DNA from: Mytilus galloprovincialis
Taxonomy: Eukaryota > Mollusca > Bivalvia > Mytilida > Mytilidae
DNA length: 64,000 nucleotides
Direction: 5' to 3'
NCBI RefSeq assembly: GCF_965363235.1
Contig: NC_134849.1
Coordinates: 19,556,863 to 19,620,862 of the forward strand
The notes beneath the pieces are model-generated. The model had not been told where the DNA came from and did not search any database. It worked only from the letters and a program-made list of their open reading frames with translations. Positions 1-13,071 of this stretch are shown here, one piece after another. The stretch's first letter is position 1. The number at the start of each line of letters is the position of its first letter. Position numbers and translations under genes: made by a program.

Positions 1-1053
1 AAGAGCCAAGTAGAGCCAATTATCCTAAGATCAGCATAATATGTGTACTTGAAGGTTATAACGCATGAAAATGTGAAACTGTGAATAACTATAAGTACAA
101 AATTTATTCTGATTTAGACTCTAATGTTCTCAATTTCCGTAAGATTTGACAATTTTCAGATTACGACCCTGTAAGTGAATCAAATACAGGGGAATCTAAA
201 CCTTAATAATACAATAATATTATGAGATATCTAAAAATCAACATTTCTGTGATGCAGAGCACGGTTCTCTGATATCAACATTATATTAGAATATGATGGG
301 GTTTTCAACGACATGTATATTTTGTTTTTCTTATAAAAAAAAAGACTTTTAAACAAAACAAGGAACAATTTGTCGTATTAATTAACTTAACAGTATTTCA
401 CTGATGTTCAAATCTAATAAATTGATAACTTGAAGAAGACAAATCAAGGAAACAATGTGACATTAGAAGTAGATATTACATAAATTCACAGTTCTTTTTT
501 ATAAAGCAATATAAAATATTTGATGGATTGAGATTTAGAATCTTTTAATCATAATTGTTGTTTGTCTGAACTTAAATCACTGACTTTTAGCGTGAATAGT
601 TTTCAAGTATTTTCTAGTGCCCAGGGAAATGCCATGTTTGGTGAGAACTGAATGCATGTCGAAAATGCTTGTACGATGTGTTTGATGAATAAAGGCAACA
701 GTAGTATACCGCTGTTCGAAAGTCATAGATTAATTGAGAGAAACAGAGCTGGGTTACAAACTGAAAGCGTTAACTTAATTTCATTAGTACTCGGAAATTG
801 AATACTTAAAAATTTTAAAATGAAAAAACAAACAAAGCATGCTAGATTTAGCTCTCTGTATTTTGTCAGGTTAAAAGATAATTTCTATTAATAGAGCTTA
901 CATTCTTTTAACCGGACTATTTCTCTTTAAAACATATGAGTCCTAATTTACAGTATTTAACAATGAACCGATATACAATTTATAATGACAAATAAATCAT
1001 GTAGCAGCTAATTTTTAAAATAATCACTGTTGATCTATTGTTTGAGACGTCAT
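1..1053. other. Intergenic, downstream of gene A; no gene seen
   Basis: No convincing exon is seen. A partial copy of the dispersed repeat whose hallmark is GCAACAGTAGTATACCGC lies at about 686-790; better copies are at 39138, 40870 and, inverted, 6755 and 61810. The remainder is AT-rich sequence that would include the 3' UTR of gene A. Confidence 0.6.
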
Positions 1054-1304
1054 TTATTCCTTTGTTTCCTGAAGTAATTCAATAGGTTTTACCGAGGCTT
1101 TGCTTGATTTGATAAGTATAACAACATTTACAATATTGATAATAGAAGATGCAAAAAACATTGCACTTGCAAATGCTGTCAGGTAGTATCCGACTGAAAT
1201 GTTGTCTGTGTCTGGATATTGGTTAGCTTTATTATAGAATAGAACTGACAAAATGGACTGGTAATGATCCTCGTAGTAGACCAAACACCCAACAAGAAGT
1301 CCTC
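1054..1304 (-). CDS. Gene A exon 3 (end of TM3, loop 2, TM4, tail)
   Basis: 251 bp after a TATTACAG acceptor, ending in TAA. Contains loop-2 YPDTDNISVG, TM4 and a short lysine/glutamate tail. Confidence 0.87.
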
Positions 1305-2195
1305 CTGTAATAGTTGCACATATTTTAAGCATCAATCTACATTGAAGTACAGTCACAGTTAGGAATGCTAAGACCAGCTTAATTATATATCAGAAGATTA
1401 AGAAAGTCGAGTCTGGTTTCTGTAACTGTGAGCACTCGTATGTTGTGTTATCGTCATTTTTTTAATAATAAGTTAAACGAAGTTTGCCTCTAAAACATCT
1501 GTGATCATAAGTTTATATCAATTCACGAACCTCTGTATGGCTGTCTTAAGTAATATCGTTATGTTTTGTTACTCTCCTGTGAATTAACATTTTCTGATAT
1601 TATCGCGAAAAAAAGATTCGTGTGTTTTAAATTCTGTATATTTTCTGCTAAAATTAATGGATGACACGTCACCATTATACATAACTATGTTTCAAAATTG
1701 TATTGTTATTTTTTTGCAAACAGTTGTACTCTGTGTTTGAACGGCTGAGGTAACTTAAGTTACCAATAGCCCAAGATGGGCATGTCTTGCGTCGGTAAAA
1801 AAGTTTGCTCCTATGTTATGACAATACCATGAATACACCAGAAATGTTCAGTATTTAAAAAGTTATATCAATTTTTTAGGGAAATTCCGCAATGTAAAAC
1901 ATGATAAAATGCTAAATAATAAACTATTACAGCACGATGTGCCAAAATACTTATGATTTCCGTAACTTGAAAACAACTAGTCCGTAACTTTTTTTTATTA
2001 TACCACTAGGGATGTCCGTAACTTTAGTATGCAATTATTTAAAGGGAAGGTTATCATTTTTTTTTCCGCGTCAAAAAACGCGCCTCATTTCATAAAATTA
2101 TAAAGATCTTGGTTAACGATCCATTGTTTTGGTGAAAGACGAAAATCGGGATCAATTTAAAATAAATTAACGATAAATCCGTGACACTTGGGGCT

Positions 2196-2233
<38 letters not shown>

Positions 2234-4534
2234 GCTGTGCTCTTTTTTCTCTTGGTTAGTTTCAATCATATCGTTATTAATCTAGGTATTTTTTAAGGGC
2301 TTTAATAGTGTTTATCCTTTTATTATTGAAATTGTCAATTTTACAATTTTAGTTAAAAGTTTCCCACATTCGAAATTAAAGTTACGGACATCCAATGAAT
2401 TTTTTAAAAGTTGGTCTTGCGCTAAAGTGAACTCAAAGTAAGTTCATAACAAATTTATGGTGATAGTAAGATTTTCTTTATTCAATAATCCTAATAATAT
2501 TCAAATAGAGCATGCAAAACGTCGCAAAAAGCAGATAGTGTATCAATTATATATCAAGGAGTTAAGAGTCCGCCATCTTGGTTACCCACAGCCGTTTAAG
2601 CACAGTGTAATACATTATGTACATATATAAAACAGTACTTTTTATTTTTAAAAATAGAAATGATAAAAACTATCTTCCGACAAATATGCCACACCAAGAA
2701 CATATTCTATCGGTTTATTTATGGAGTATATTTACCTGTAAACGTATTAAGGATGTACTTAGGTGAGGTTAGGTAAAAATTAAGAAATTAAGAAATTCAA
2801 ATTGATACTATAAGCTGGTAGAGCATCAATTAAGGATAAAGATAAGCTAAAAATATTGATAGGTCATGGACCTCCTTTTCGAGATATTTGAGATTAAAAA
2901 TATGGCGGGAAAAGGCTGACTCGGACTTTTACCTTATATTTGTATTGGTCTTATTCGGGTCTCAAAACAAAAGAAAGAAAATCAAGAATCTTCTAAAATT
3001 TTGGTCAATGACCTTTCATGAGCTATTAAGTCTTATATGAAAAAATGAATGGGTGTTATGGGGCAACATATTTTACATTTTACCTCACCTAGGTACATCC
3101 TTAACTATATATAGCTAGTCTCAAAGTGTTTATACATATAATATGTATTTCACTGTTTTAACATTAGTTTTATTATCTGACTAAAAAATGATTTAATTCT
3201 TATTTGTGTTATCTCTTTCTTTACCTGCACATAATGAAATAACCGATGATCCTATCCTCCAGGCATTCAAAACAGCTGGTTTCCTGTTAAAAACTGGCAC
3301 TAGACTTCCTACCAAAAGGACAATAAAGGACAATAGTCCTAATCCAACAGCAGTCAGAATAAGTAGCCGTGGTATGAGTCGCCATGAATCTGCAAATAAA
3401 GATAAACTTAATTGTTCTATTACAAAGTTTTTTTAAGTCGATCAACTCGTTAGATATTAGATAAGTGTGCATATGCCACGAGACATTGCATATACACTGT
3501 TTTGTAAATGAAGGTATAAAAACAGTTGGATTCACACCAACTTCAGCACTTGATAGCAAATGCATCGAATAGTACAATAGTTATCAGTCTGTTCTTAGTT
3601 TTTAAGAATGTTTTGTCATTATATAAGCTCAATTGATAAATCTTTTTCCAATGCAAATCTTCATCATAGTCATTTAGTCATTATTTATTCATATTAAATC
3701 TGTTTTGTCAACTGAAAGGTTGATAACTTGATTGTTGTTTTTTTGCAAAACGCTCAATGACTTAGCTTTTGCGAGATTAGAGGGATTTTGTTAATGTATT
3801 AATAAGTTCAGGTGGTACATAACATTACAGGGAGATAAACCTGTATAAACCAGCCGAACAGTTTTTTTCTTTCCGATATTTAAAAAAAAATAAATTTAAA
3901 TGATCAAAGAAAATGTTTTGTAAAAATCTTATGGAAATTACGCGAGCCAAATTAATTTTAGTCAGGGTGTTTGAAAGCACCATTTTCCAGTCTTTTGTAG
4001 AAGAAACGGGCGTCTGGCGCAAATATAAAATTTCAATCCTGATATCTATGATGAGTTTGTTTTAATGTAAATACAACGACATCATCCTTGAAACCATCTA
4101 TTACACGATTGATTTTTTTAACACAGTAACCGCAATCCGGGTTTCTATGATGAGTTTATTTACATATGTTTTAACAACAATATCGTTTGGATGGGTTCAG
4201 ATTTTTTTTATTTTTCTTTAACTCAAAACAATGTCGTTTGAATTGAACATAGTACATCTAGTAGCACATGTTTTAATATCTCACCGTCTCTAAACTCAGT
4301 TGGTATGAACACTTTTGTGTACACTTGATCACCGGTTTTCCATATATCGTAGCTGGTCCACAAGTTTTGGTAAGCATACATATATAAAATATATCCGAAT
4401 CCATAGTCTATTGCTTCATTGTAAAAAGTCCATTTAACAGACTTAGCGAGTGTGCCACTAGCGACAGATATAGCTATTAGTATCAAAGCGGCTGATGTTA
4501 ACAAAAGTATATACGGTTGTGACAAACATCCCAT
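1054..4534 (-). CDS. Gene A: four-TM claudin/PMP22-like membrane protein, 3 exons
   Basis: The spliced product is complement of 1054-1304, 3225-3389 and 4285-4534: 666 bp, 221 residues. Predicted layout: short N-terminus, TM1 about 8-30, loop 1 with W35 and NLW at 57-59, TM2 about 92-116, TM3 about 127-148, loop 2 149-176, TM4 about 178-203, and an 18-residue charged tail ending QETKE. All junctions obey GT-AG and the frame is open throughout. The start MGCLSQP was chosen because it aligns with MKCLSLP of gene B; an in-frame upstream ATG at 4567 would add 11 residues. Layout and the W-LW signature resemble the claudin/PMP22/EMP superfamily, but the loop-1 cysteine pair is missing, so a junctional role is not established. 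Likely at the plasma membrane or another cell membrane, which is inference. Genes B and C are its nearest relatives in the window. Confidence 0.85.
1735..2600. mobile_element. TIR element with internal poly-T, in gene A intron 2
   Basis: The ends are inverted copies: left TTTGAACGGCTGAGGTAAC, right GTTACCCACAGCCGTTTAAG, with CAAGATGG close inside each end. A second inverted pair lies inside (ATGTCCGTAACTTTA near 2013 and TAAAGTTACGGACAT near 2380), suggesting a nested or foldback structure. A T homopolymer of about 32 bp lies at 2199-2230. No ORF is seen, so this is a non-autonomous DNA element. Family not recognised. Confidence 0.6.
2747..3104. mobile_element. MITE with TTAA-flanked TIRs, in gene A intron 2
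   Basis: The left end TTAAGGATGTACTTAGGTGA and the right end TCACCTAGGTACATCCTTAA are near-perfect inverted copies of more than 20 bp, 358 bp apart. TTAA at both ends could be the target-site duplication, as for piggyBac-type elements. No coding capacity. A related, more decayed sequence may lie at about 10040-10380, sharing TTTTCGAGATAT and GG(T/C)GGGAAAA. Confidence 0.7.
3225..3389 (-). CDS. Gene A exon 2 (TM2 and start of TM3)
   Basis: 165 bp between a TTTGCAG acceptor and a GCAG|GTAAAG donor, phase 1 to phase 1. Begins D-SWRLIPRLL and ends VISLCAG. Same length and phases as exon 2 of every other family member. Confidence 0.88.
3810..3985 (+). mobile_element. Decayed copy of the GGTGGTAC MITE, gene A intron 1
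   Basis: The stretch from GGTGGTACATAACATTACAG to about 3985 matches the element at 11431-11712, including ACAGGGAGATAA and ACGCGAGCCAAATTAATTTTAGT. The right terminus is worn. It abuts a degraded hammerhead-repeat fragment at 3989-4060. Confidence 0.5.
3989..4060 (+). repeat. Degraded hammerhead-repeat fragment
   Basis: AAACGGGCGTCTGGCGC followed by CCTGATATCTATGATGAGTT matches the 3' half of the ribozyme repeat seen intact at 33469-33512. The core is not intact. Confidence 0.5.
4285..4534 (-). CDS. Gene A exon 1 (start, TM1, loop 1)
   Basis: 250 bp from ATG to a GACG|GTGAGA donor, leaving phase 1. Encodes MGCLSQP, TM1, the KSVKW motif and NLWTSYD. Confidence 0.85.
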
Positions 4535-6754
4535 GTTGAATGATGTGAAGGATATAAAAAATGACACTAAATAATTCGTTTAAGGATCACGACGAACAAA
4601 AACAGCCGAGCGTGGTTACTACAATATAAAATTTGTCTCTAAATACAAATTGATAAAAAGTCAAATAAATTCGGTACCCTTGACTGTAACTAGAACATTA
4701 CAGAAAGGTTTTTCAATCATAAAAACTTAATCCCAGCACATATACTACATTTTCTAGTAAGTATCATAGAAGTATATGTCTACATTAATAGCACTCTCTT
4801 TTGTTCACAAATTTGTCAATTTCTTCACCTTTTATATACGAATGACTCTTCAGGTATCAAATTTATCTTCAAGAAAATGATAAGTAACAACGAATCGAAT
4901 GACGCTATTCACGGACAGCGATCTGCAGAACATGGTGTAGCAGTTATTGTATGTAGAGTAATCTGATAAAGGGTTTACGTTCACTGTTTCTACTAATCTT
5001 CAATCAATTGACCAAAGGATATAGAATGATTAATCACGATTACCTTTGAAATGAAATTAACAAGCTCTGCACTGAAAATATAAGGTTTTTAACGGTATAA
5101 CGAAACTAGTAGTTATCACTTCGATGTCGGCATAAATAGCCATTATATGGTAATTTTTATAAATTACCTGTTTGCAAAAATATGAATTATTCGAAATTTA
5201 AATAAATTTCTTATCACAAACATAGATAACCGTAGCCGTAATTTAGATCCTCAGTGTTATTCTACTTTATACTTGTTTGGCTTTCTAAATATTTTAAACT
5301 GAGCAAATTGATGTGTCTTATGTAGACGAAAAGCGGGTCAAACGTATCAAATTATAAGCCTGGTACCTTTGATAAATATTACGACGCATAAAACTGTCGA
5401 AAGCAAAGATGTATCTATGTGCATGAGAAACAGTTTTCAATTGCGTTCCTCTCACGACATATAAATAGAAATGTTATGTATTAATGATTTTAAAGTGCGC
5501 CTTTTCTTAAGGAGAAGTCGAAATTCATTTCCTGTTATGCTTGCATCACATGTAACGCAATTTTCAACTCTTATTCAATACATTGTTGAAGGTTTCAAGA
5601 GGCACAACAGATTAAAAGTTGTAAAACCGAATTCAAGAGAGGTGAACAAAAATAGAAAAAGGAATAAGGAAAGGTAAAAAGTGTACAAGGACCAAAAACT
5701 GCTATTTCGATGCATGTTTGTTTTTGACTGCTACGCTTCGATTTCTAGGATGAATTATCATTTATTTATTTTGTCTTTTATTTCCATTTTTTTTATTTCT
5801 TAGGCCTTTTTTGTAATAGAAATTAGGTGAAATGTCTTTTCAAAACCTGGGCAATTAAGAAACCAAACATTTAAGGTAAACAAACACTTGTTCATCGCTA
5901 TCACACAGATATAAACAAATTAAATGCTTTGAATTAAAGCTTTGACATTCATGGTACAAAACCAGTAAAAAAGTACGGAAGAAAATAATGATATCCTGAT
6001 GCCATGCAGTATCTGCCCTTATGATTTGCTGTAAAATCCGGGTAATGATTCAAGTATTGTATGAAAAAGGAGAATACGAGGGAATTACTTTTATACTTCT
6101 AATCATTTATTGAATCATTGAAATCATCATAATCTATGTCGTCGTTTTAGAAAAAGCGTTTCAAAATTATAAAGTATGTATTCTCAAAATTAAACGTTAG
6201 AACCTGATCCAACACTTAGCAACATTTCTTCTGATAACAACGAGAAGAAAAAGAGGATTACCAATTTTCCCAAGATCTGAATGATTCAAACTAAGGCTAT
6301 TTTTTAAACGTCTCTCATTCTTAACTTAAATGCACTGTACCACTGTATTTCAACTTATTGTTCAACAGGTTATAAAATACCTGAAGAAATTGGTAATACC
6401 TTTTATCAAAATATAATTACTCGGGTAGATGTAGATAATATATACAAAAACTTATCGTGTTTAAACGCTTTATGCAACACAAAAAATAATCTGCCAGAAA
6501 GAATGTGATAAACCCTACATCGTACATAATTTATTTTGAACAAAATATGTTAATGAACTTCAAAATTATAAAGATTTAAAGTTACACTTTCGAGCCAGTT
6601 AAACTTTGTTTAACTATTGCTTAAAGGTCAATGATTTTGTTACATATATACAATTATGATGAATTTTCTCAGTATAATTTTTAGTTGTTCTCGGAGTCGA
6701 GTCGGAAGCATATTTATTTTACTATGAAATCAATAATACATTTTTTTCATTTTT

Positions 6755-7030
6755 TTACATAAAGCGCGAGGTTTGGCTAGCCACAAAACCTGGGTTAAGC
6801 CTACCATTTTCTTAAAATGTCCTGTACCAAATTGGAATACGGCAGTTGTTATCTAATAGTTCGTTTCTATGTTACATTGTCGTTGTATATTTACGTCCGT
6901 GTTTCTATTGTTTCGTTGTTTTCCTCTAATAGCTGATGTATTTCCCATGGTTTTAGTATATAACCCGCATTTCTTTTTCTCAATCGATTTATACTTTTGA
7001 AAAGCGGAATACTACTGCTGTCTTTATTCA
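6755..7030 (-). repeat. Dispersed repeat (GCAACAGTAGTATACCGC family), inverted copy
   Basis: Read on the minus strand it matches the family at 40870-41280: TAAAGACAGCAGTAGTATTC near 7000-7020 and, at the other end, GGTAGGCTTAACCCAGGTTTT. No ORF. Remembered as a common mussel repeat. Confidence 0.6.
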
Positions 7031-9120
7031 ACCTTTAACGGCAGACGATACATGTATGTAATTTGTATTCTACAAACTTGCGGCATGGAATATAAACTCT
7101 GGTTCACGCGAATTAGACTTTTTCGAAAATCAAAAATATAAAAAATTAAGTATTGAAATATGATTTTTTTTGTAATAAATATTTAGTAAATCTGAAATTA
7201 AATCTCATGTTTCTTAATAAATTAATTAACTGGACCATATGGTCTGTTAAGCATACTGGCACCAAATCTTTCCATAGACTATATGATCATTAAATATTTC
7301 AGTAAACTAACTTTGCAAAACACAGGGCTTTCAGAAAACGATATCACCAGAAGAGGATTTGATATGGATTAGCAGTTGATGACTCTGGATAACTACTGAT
7401 CTGTTTACGAAAAATGCATAGTATCTTAGCAACAATTAATTAAGTAGAAATTCACAAATTCGGCCTTTTAGAAATTCGGCAGCTTATATTTTACAGCAAA
7501 GATGAAGAAAATACATTTGATAAAAAATACAAAAAATTGTCAATAACCAAAATTTCTTTTCATCAATAAGCAAATCTTGACCTCAGAGTAATACTTCTTC
7601 AATTATTTCCTTTTATTAGACATAACCTAAAATGTTCAAACCAAATTTTCAACTCCGATGGAATGGTATCAGTAAATTGTATTGGTTTGCATTGAGAATT
7701 TTGTCTAGGATTGTTTACAAAAACAGATTGTCTTCAACAATTTCAAAGTGGAACCTCGCTGATAAATTGATTAAGTTTGGTAAATCTTAATTTTCATTTC
7801 ATTGCATGTATAAATTTCAGGTTAATTTCCATAAGGATATTAAATACAGAGTTATAGCTTCGATTGTAATAAAAAAAAATGTATGCGAAGTTTTTGAAAT
7901 TGCTTAACACATTTTTAAATATATTTGAAATATATATATATTGATTGATACCAAATATTTCAAATCACTGAACATAATGCATGTAAATAGAAAAGACGTA
8001 GAATTTGAATCAATGTATGCGCAATAATTTAATGGTAAACTTACAAAATAATAAAAGAATCATAATACCGAATTTCAAGGTAATTCTTAGCAACCTGACA
8101 AATCAAAACTTTCAACCGAATTAACCAACTGACCGAATGAAAAACACTGACACACAAGAGTGTGGTTACAACTATGAAAACGATATGTGGTCATTCGTGA
8201 CCCATTTATACCATATTGAACAAGATATTTGACATTCATACTATAATAATAGAAATATAAAAAGGGGGTACAATAACATTCAGTTATAGAAGAACTGATG
8301 AATTATAGTCCAACTATAAAGAACAATTTGACTGACAGTTAAAAGAAAAGAAAACACTTTACCAAAAATTCGAACCTACCATAACGCAAGTTACATTAGT
8401 TTTTTTCCAATTCTTTCCTTCTCCTGGAATTAAAACGTTTTTCACGACAAACGATAGACAAGCATTGTTCCGGCATTAATAGTACAGACATTGGAAAATA
8501 AAAAAATACACACACACAAAACTAAAGCAAAAGCAGCATTACATAAAAACTAAGAATGATCTTGTGTGCTCCGAAAGTGGTAGCAAATCTAACTCTACAT
8601 GTTTCACCCGTCGTGCTGCTCAAGAAAAAAAGCTCAATAGAAACGTTCAGATTGAAGAAAATGTGATTGTGGTTACGACAACTTGGACACATTCCTCGTC
8701 ATCAGTAAAAAGGATAGTTAATAATGTTGTACATAAACTTTTAGAATGAGTGATATAAACTTCAACACGTTAATTTTTTGGTTCCTTGTAAGTAGTCATC
8801 TTGCACATAGAAACCCTCTATCAAGAATTCATGATCGGACAGGCAAACCCTGTATCAACTGTGAGTCTTTACATTATACATGTTATACACTATATCTTAT
8901 TTCTCGATCTTCAAATTATATCCTAATTGCGATGGAATTGTGTCACCAGATTTAGAAACCCAACTTTTTTTTTTTATTTAAGGTTGCATTATAATGCATT
9001 TCAAAACCCAATTTCCTAAATCTGATTGGTGTTCACAATGTTGATGTTGAATACGAAATAAAAAATGAAAAATGCATTACCCGTAAAAATGGTTTTCTCA
9101 AAAGAATTAGACTATTTACT

Positions 9121-9126
9121 TTTATT
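9121..9126 (-). promoter_or_regulatory. Likely polyadenylation signal of gene B
   Basis: AATAAA on the minus strand about 60 bp beyond the stop codon of gene B. Confidence 0.45.
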
Positions 9127-9184
9127 TAATTATAAATGTTTACGAAATAAACTAAACCCGTGTAATACAATCATTAAATGTAAA

Positions 9185-9486
9185 TTATGCTGTTACATCC
9201 GGCAGCTCTGTTATTGTTACATTGTTCTGTTCCTTATTTGTTGTCCCTTGGTGTCCCTCTATCTTAGGGTTTACAGTCGCAGTACTAGTTTTTATAAGTA
9301 TCACTACATTTGCGATATTAACACTGGCAGAAATAAAATAAAATGTACATGCAATAGCTGCAATGTAGAATCCAGTAGATTTGTTATCCTTCTCAGGGTA
9401 TCCAGAATTTTTATCGTCAAATATTTCTGTCAAAATTGACTGATAGTGCTCATCGAAATATCTTAGAGTGTAGACTAGGAGGCTTC
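9185..9486 (-). CDS. Gene B exon 3
   Basis: 302 bp after a CATTTCAG acceptor. Begins G-SLLVYTLRYFDEHYQSIL and ends in TAA after the DVTA tail. Confidence 0.87.
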
Positions 9487-12400
9487 CTGAAATGATATGT
9501 CAGTATTTATTCTCACGCATTTAAATCGTTTTAAATATAATTCTAAATCAATTCACTTTTAATTTACAATTATAATACTATTTTAGCTAGGAAAAGAAAT
9601 CCATATTTTACTACTGTTTATATCGTACATATTTGAAAAATAAACTTCTTTCCTGAATTTGCATAAAAAAATTGTTATTTGGGGTATATAAAACAAAACA
9701 TAAAAAAATTAAAAGCAGCAGTGTAAGGACTTAAAAGTGTTCAACTTTAAAAATATCCCTTCTACGTGATTAACACCTTATCTAACATTACTATGCCTAA
9801 TCGTACAGTTTTATACACACTATTTAGAACTGATTTTGTATTTAAGTTCCTTATATGGAAAAAATGACAGATGTTTTTCCCCTTTTCCTACGGCCAATAC
9901 AAATCAATACTAAGACTACAGAGAACTTCTAGATATCAGAATTTGACTCAAGTTTTCAGAGTGTTTTTCCAAATCCTCACATGGTATAAGATTTGGCCTG
10001 TTTTGATTGACATGTCACTGATGACTTAAACATACGCTCGTCATTTTTACCAAAACTAGTATATATTGATAGGGGATTAATTGAGGAATAACTAAAGCAA
10101 AGCAAAAAAAGATATAGGCGTCAATGTGCTTGTTTTCGAGATATTAGCCCTTGGAATTTTGGTGGGAAAATGTTCTCTCTTGATCTTTCATAGCTTTATC
10201 ATTGACCACTTAGAGTTCTCAAAAACTACTATAAAATAAATGAAATTTTATAAAAATTTTATAAATGGCTAATAATTATACATGATTACATGACATAAGA
10301 TTTATAAAAAGAAAAATTGGGGTTCATGGGCAAAATTTGTTAAGGCATATAATTTCTTATTTTCATTTTAACATTTAGTACATATTTTATATCTAATGTC
10401 CGCAAGCATCACATACATACATGAACACATCTGCGTGTTTTTGTTAGATAAATCTGTACTCTATTTCTGTACAAATCACATTGAATAAAACAGATTGAAA
10501 TAATTGTTGAGGGTATTATCATATTTTTCTTTCTTGTTACTGACGCAGTTAGTAACAATTTCGTTTTGTGGCCGATTTTTAAAGGAGGTTTGAATATGGT
10601 AACAACATCCACGATGTCACAAATCTTTATTGGACGAAATAACGGAATTGAACAAAAGCCAACAAAAAAGATATATGCTATAATAAATGGAGTACTAGTG
10701 TTATTTCACGAATATACTGTGTTTAAAAGTAAAACGCGTAGGACGCAACAGACGTTCAGAAAATTTACAGTTTGTACTAACCAAGTAGTTTTACAATATA
10801 ACCTAATGAACTGAATTTTAGATATATTGACAATTAATGGTATTAATTTTTTTTTTTATACCTGCACACACAGATATGACTGACGAAGCAATCCTGCAAC
10901 CATTCAGAAATAACGTTTTTGTCTTCAATATTGGCACCAGACTTCCCGGTATGAGAACACATAAAGATAATGCCCCTAATCCAAGAGTGGACATTATAAG
11001 AAGTCTTGGTATCAGTCTCCATGAATCTGTAAAATTGATTTACTTTAATTGCATACTTTGAATTAACTATATAAACATTTTTAATTATTTATTTAGAGTG
11101 TACAATCAACTGAGGTTGTGTGAAGTATAAATCTGCCAATTATTAAAATTGCGGAGCGTTTTGAAGATTAGGAGAAGGTGTTATCAATTTTACCTAACTA
11201 ATTGGTATGCCTATCCAAATTTATAGGCATTAATAGTAATTTGAGTATTGTTTCACTAATGATCTATCAATTGTCCGAATAAAAAAGTTACATCGACCAA
11301 TTTTAGTATTTCAGATAAGCCATCATCTCTGAATTCCTTTTAGTTCACAAAATATGAAAATACAACTGTTATATCTTTTGAAGATGTTTCTGACATGCAC
11401 ATGACTAGTTTTTGGAGTAATCTTAGTCTTAAGGTGGTACCTTACACTACAGGGAGATAACTCTGTAAAATCAGCTAAACGTTTTAATAACGTTGTGTTG
11501 TTGAGGGAATATAAAGCTTCTCAAATGATCAAAATAAGTGTTTGTCAAACTGCTACATGTATATAACCAGTGTAATTTTTCTGGTAAATTGGTTTGTTCA
11601 AATTCTTTGAAATTTTATATTTTGTCAAAGGGTCAAAGTAAATACTTTGTCAAAATTTTATGAAAATAAAACGAGCCAAACTAATTTTAGTGAAGGTGTT
11701 GGGTACCACCTTTAGTGATATTTTGTCTTCTTATACATATGTTTTTGTTCTTTTGGTATATCGCTGCCTAAATAGTTATTATTCAACATTTAAGTATTAA
11801 TTACGAATTCAACAAATTTTTTTTTATAGTTTCCTTTTGGATATTAACACCTTGACAAAAGGGCATTATAAAACCAAAAAATTAACAACATTTTATTTCC
11901 ATTTTATCTCCGGCTATTATATTTAAAACCTTAAAAGATAGAGAAATCTCTTTACACATAAAGATAGTAAACCAAACAAGATCTAAAAGTAAGTCAAAGA
12001 TAGGCAAACTCGCTGGACGTTTCTTTATAGGAGTTTTGTCCTTAATTGTATTTTGTGTTTTGGGCTATAATTTTAAAAACTATGGTATACAGACAGAAAT
12101 TTAAGAGGCAAAATACTATCATTAAAACTATATTTTCAATACACTCGTACATCTGAATTTGTTCAACGACTCCTTATAGAAGAAACTGTCCTAAATTGAC
12201 GATTTTTCAAATTGTTGTGGTGTTTTAGGGAAAAATCTGAAAACCTCAAAATATAGAGGTACATTCAAGCGAACATAGAATTATCCAAAATATAAGATCT
12301 TTAATTAATTAAAGATGACAATGAATCATAATTTAATATCAGATGGGAGATATTCCTTTTACATGACGATTTGTTTTCCTTTTAGTGTTTTACGAATATC

Positions 12401-13071
12401 TATGAAAATGTTGATAGATTGAATGAATCTTTTTAAAAGCAGAAGCAGGAATATTAACAACACAAGATCTAAGATAAATCAGATGATTGGAATTGCGAAA
12501 TTACTCATTACATCAGTTGTTACCTTATATTCCACTTAAACTAATAATGCAAATTAATATTGAATCAAAATGTAAAGGATAACCAGCAACTCTATGCTGG
12601 TAATTTGTTTTAAAAGTGGAAACGATCTATGCCAACACAGCTCCAATTCAAAATTAATCTCTGGCACCATTGTTTAACTTGTATGCAAACATGTAAGGTG
12701 AGTAATAAAGTTTTAGAACACTCCCTATGAATGTTTACTTAAAGTACATCATTCTGGAAATGTCACTGAAAATATTTTAATTGAACAAACAAGTTATTGT
12801 TTGTGAATTTTATTTCGTTCCTACCGTCTTTCAATGGCTTGAAAACCTGCATATGTGTTAGGTCACTATTTCCAGTCCATGCATCGTAACTGGTCCATAA
12901 GGTCTGATAAGCATGCATATACCAAGTAATCCCGTACCCGTAGTCTAATTCATAGTTGTAAAAATTCCATTTGACTGATTTTGCAAGAGACGCACCGGCA
13001 AGACACAATGCTATCAGTATTGAAAAAGATGAAATCAGCAGAAGAGAAGATGGTAAGGACAAACACTTCAT
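9185..13071 (-). CDS. Gene B: four-TM claudin/PMP22-like membrane protein, 3 exons
   Basis: Complement of 9185-9486, 10862-11026 and 12825-13071: 714 bp, 237 residues, open throughout with GT-AG introns of 1375 and 1798 bp. TM1 about 8-30; W35 and TLW at 57-59 in loop 1; exon 2 begins D-SWRLIPRLL with TM2 about 90-115; TM3 about 126-146; loop 2 has YPEKDNKSTG; TM4 about 177-203; the tail of about 33 residues is rich in T, N and E and ends DVTA. It is the best match to gene A and to the pseudogene at 53908. No known domain beyond the claudin-like layout can be assigned by eye, and a junction or channel role would be a guess. Confidence 0.87.
10862..11026 (-). CDS. Gene B exon 2
   Basis: 165 bp, phase 1 at both ends, acceptor TTTTACAG, donor GTGCAG|GTATA. 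Encodes TM2 and the first half of TM3 (VISVCAG). Confidence 0.88.
11431..11712. mobile_element. MITE with AAGGTGGTACC ends, gene B intron 1
   Basis: The ends AAGGTGGTACC and GGTACCACCTT are perfect inverted copies about 282 bp apart. No ORF. A decayed second copy is at 3810-3985. Confidence 0.65.
12825..13071 (-). CDS. Gene B exon 1
   Basis: 247 bp from ATG (MKCLSLPSSLLL) to the AAGACG|GTAGG donor; phase 1. Contains KSVKWNFYN and TLWTSYDAW. Confidence 0.87.

Larger units (their letters stand above)
4535..9184. other. Intergenic between genes A and B
   Basis: No exon recognised. It holds a degraded hammerhead-repeat fragment at about 5300-5360, an inverted copy of the GCAACAGTAGTATACCGC repeat at about 6755-7030, and part of another dispersed repeat around 8560-8900. 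Small open frames at 5471-5677, 8564-8955 and 9065-9439 look like repeat or antisense chance frames. The upstream promoter of gene A should lie just above 4534; I see no clear TATA box there. Confidence 0.5.

Noticed and set aside
2199-2230. Poly-T run as a retroposon tail
   Set aside because: It sits in the middle of a TIR-bounded element and has no processed gene beside it.
9065-9439. 124-codon plus-strand frame
   Set aside because: It is antisense to exon 3 of gene B, which has splice sites and homologs.
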